Assembly (NCBI GenBank): GCA_031555315.1
Contig: JAVBUO010000013.1
Span: 1-64,000 of the forward strand
Source: JAVBJV01 sp031555315
GTDB lineage: Bacteria; Pseudomonadota; Alphaproteobacteria; Acetobacterales; Acetobacteraceae
Direction: 5' to 3'
DNA: 64,000 nt
The notes below the pieces were generated by a model that was given only the letters and a program-made list of their open reading frames with translations, did no database searches and was not told the origin of the DNA. Every line of letters starts with the position of its first letter. The stretch's first letter is position 1. This document shows positions 63,829 through 64,000 of this stretch, piece by piece. Made by a program: the position numbers and the translations under genes.

Positions 63829-64000
63829 TTACAACCCGCCGCGCAGGGCGTCCACATGGCGGCGGATGTCCAGCATGCGCGGGATGCCGCCCTCGATCAT
63901 CGCCTCGATGGGGGTCAGGTTGTCGAACAGCGCGCCGGCATTGCGCAGTTGCGGCCAGCGGTCGGCCATGTCGTCGGCGAACAGCAGGTGCAGCCCCTTG
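63829..64000 (-). CDS. Antitoxin of RES toxin, MbcA/ParS-Xre type (partial, 5' end outside window)
   Basis: Only the last 57 codons are inside the window. The readable part contains FADDMADRWPQLRNAGALFDN, then LTPIEAMIEGGIPRMLDIRRHV, matching the toxin-binding domain of RES-associated antitoxins. Its stop TAA directly precedes the RES start. Antitoxin before toxin is the usual order. Confidence 0.75.
   Translation of the reverse strand, partial: KGLHLLFADDMADRWPQLRNAGALFDNLTPIEAMIEGGIPRMLDIRRHVDALRGGL

Overview
The window appears to join DNA from two different bacteria. Bases 1 to about 5,000 look enterobacterial (Klebsiella/Enterobacter-like): moderate GC, an ArdC-type antirestriction protein, a Ner-like regulator, two small Cro/C1-type regulators, a ROK repressor, a GDPD enzyme and the first half of an ABC ATPase. 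From about 5,000 to the end the DNA is uniformly GC-rich and reads as an alphaproteobacterium. The block rsmA-surA-lptD-lptG-lptF, the run radA-cvpA-purF-SDR, the yicC-gmk pair and many Bug/TctC-type binding proteins suggest Rhodospirillales, perhaps Acetobacteraceae. The change falls inside one ABC ATPase gene (4461-5561), in a strongly conserved part of the protein. A chimeric assembly is the simplest explanation; true recombination is possible but less likely.

Layout. 1-2284: antirestriction and regulator fragment of an accessory element. 2286-4248: ROK repressor and GDPD. 4461-8738: polyamine/iron-type ABC importer (ATPase, binding protein, two permeases). 8899-11414: peptide-type binding protein and a hydrolase. 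11512-19092: a catabolic cluster (orphan Bug binding protein, GntR regulator, MmgE/PrpD protein, crotonase, NDP-forming acyl-CoA synthetase, acyl-CoA dehydrogenase). Its two divergent promoter regions share an identical 18-bp element. 19145-23962: glutamate decarboxylase with two tandem AspT-family exchangers, a likely acid-resistance or GABA module. 24291-29401: FAD oxidoreductase, PLP dehydratase and a complete TctCBA transporter.

29449-43297: mixed metabolism and housekeeping (GST, omega-aminotransferase, IlvD/Edd dehydratase, oxidoreductases, two amidases, hypoxanthine-DNA glycosylase, RidA protein, pseudouridine synthase, MFS transporter, SpoU methyltransferase). A group of four palindromes lies at 32349-32507. 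43389-47156: PhnCDEE-type importer. 47151-50418: SDR, YicC, Gmk, AEC transporter. 50419-51932: two tandem Suppressor-of-fused domain proteins. 51981-58780: lptF-lptG-lptD-surA-rsmA envelope and ribosome block, without pdxA in its usual place. 58869-64000: MbcA/ParS-like antitoxin (cut by the window end), RES toxin, radA, cvpA, purF and an SDR, all transcribed leftward.

The best candidate for an undescribed system is the GntR-controlled cluster at 11.5-19.1 kb. It has a repeated operator candidate and a crotonase that seems to lack both hydratase glutamates. No rRNA, tRNA, CRISPR array or insertion sequence was recognised.
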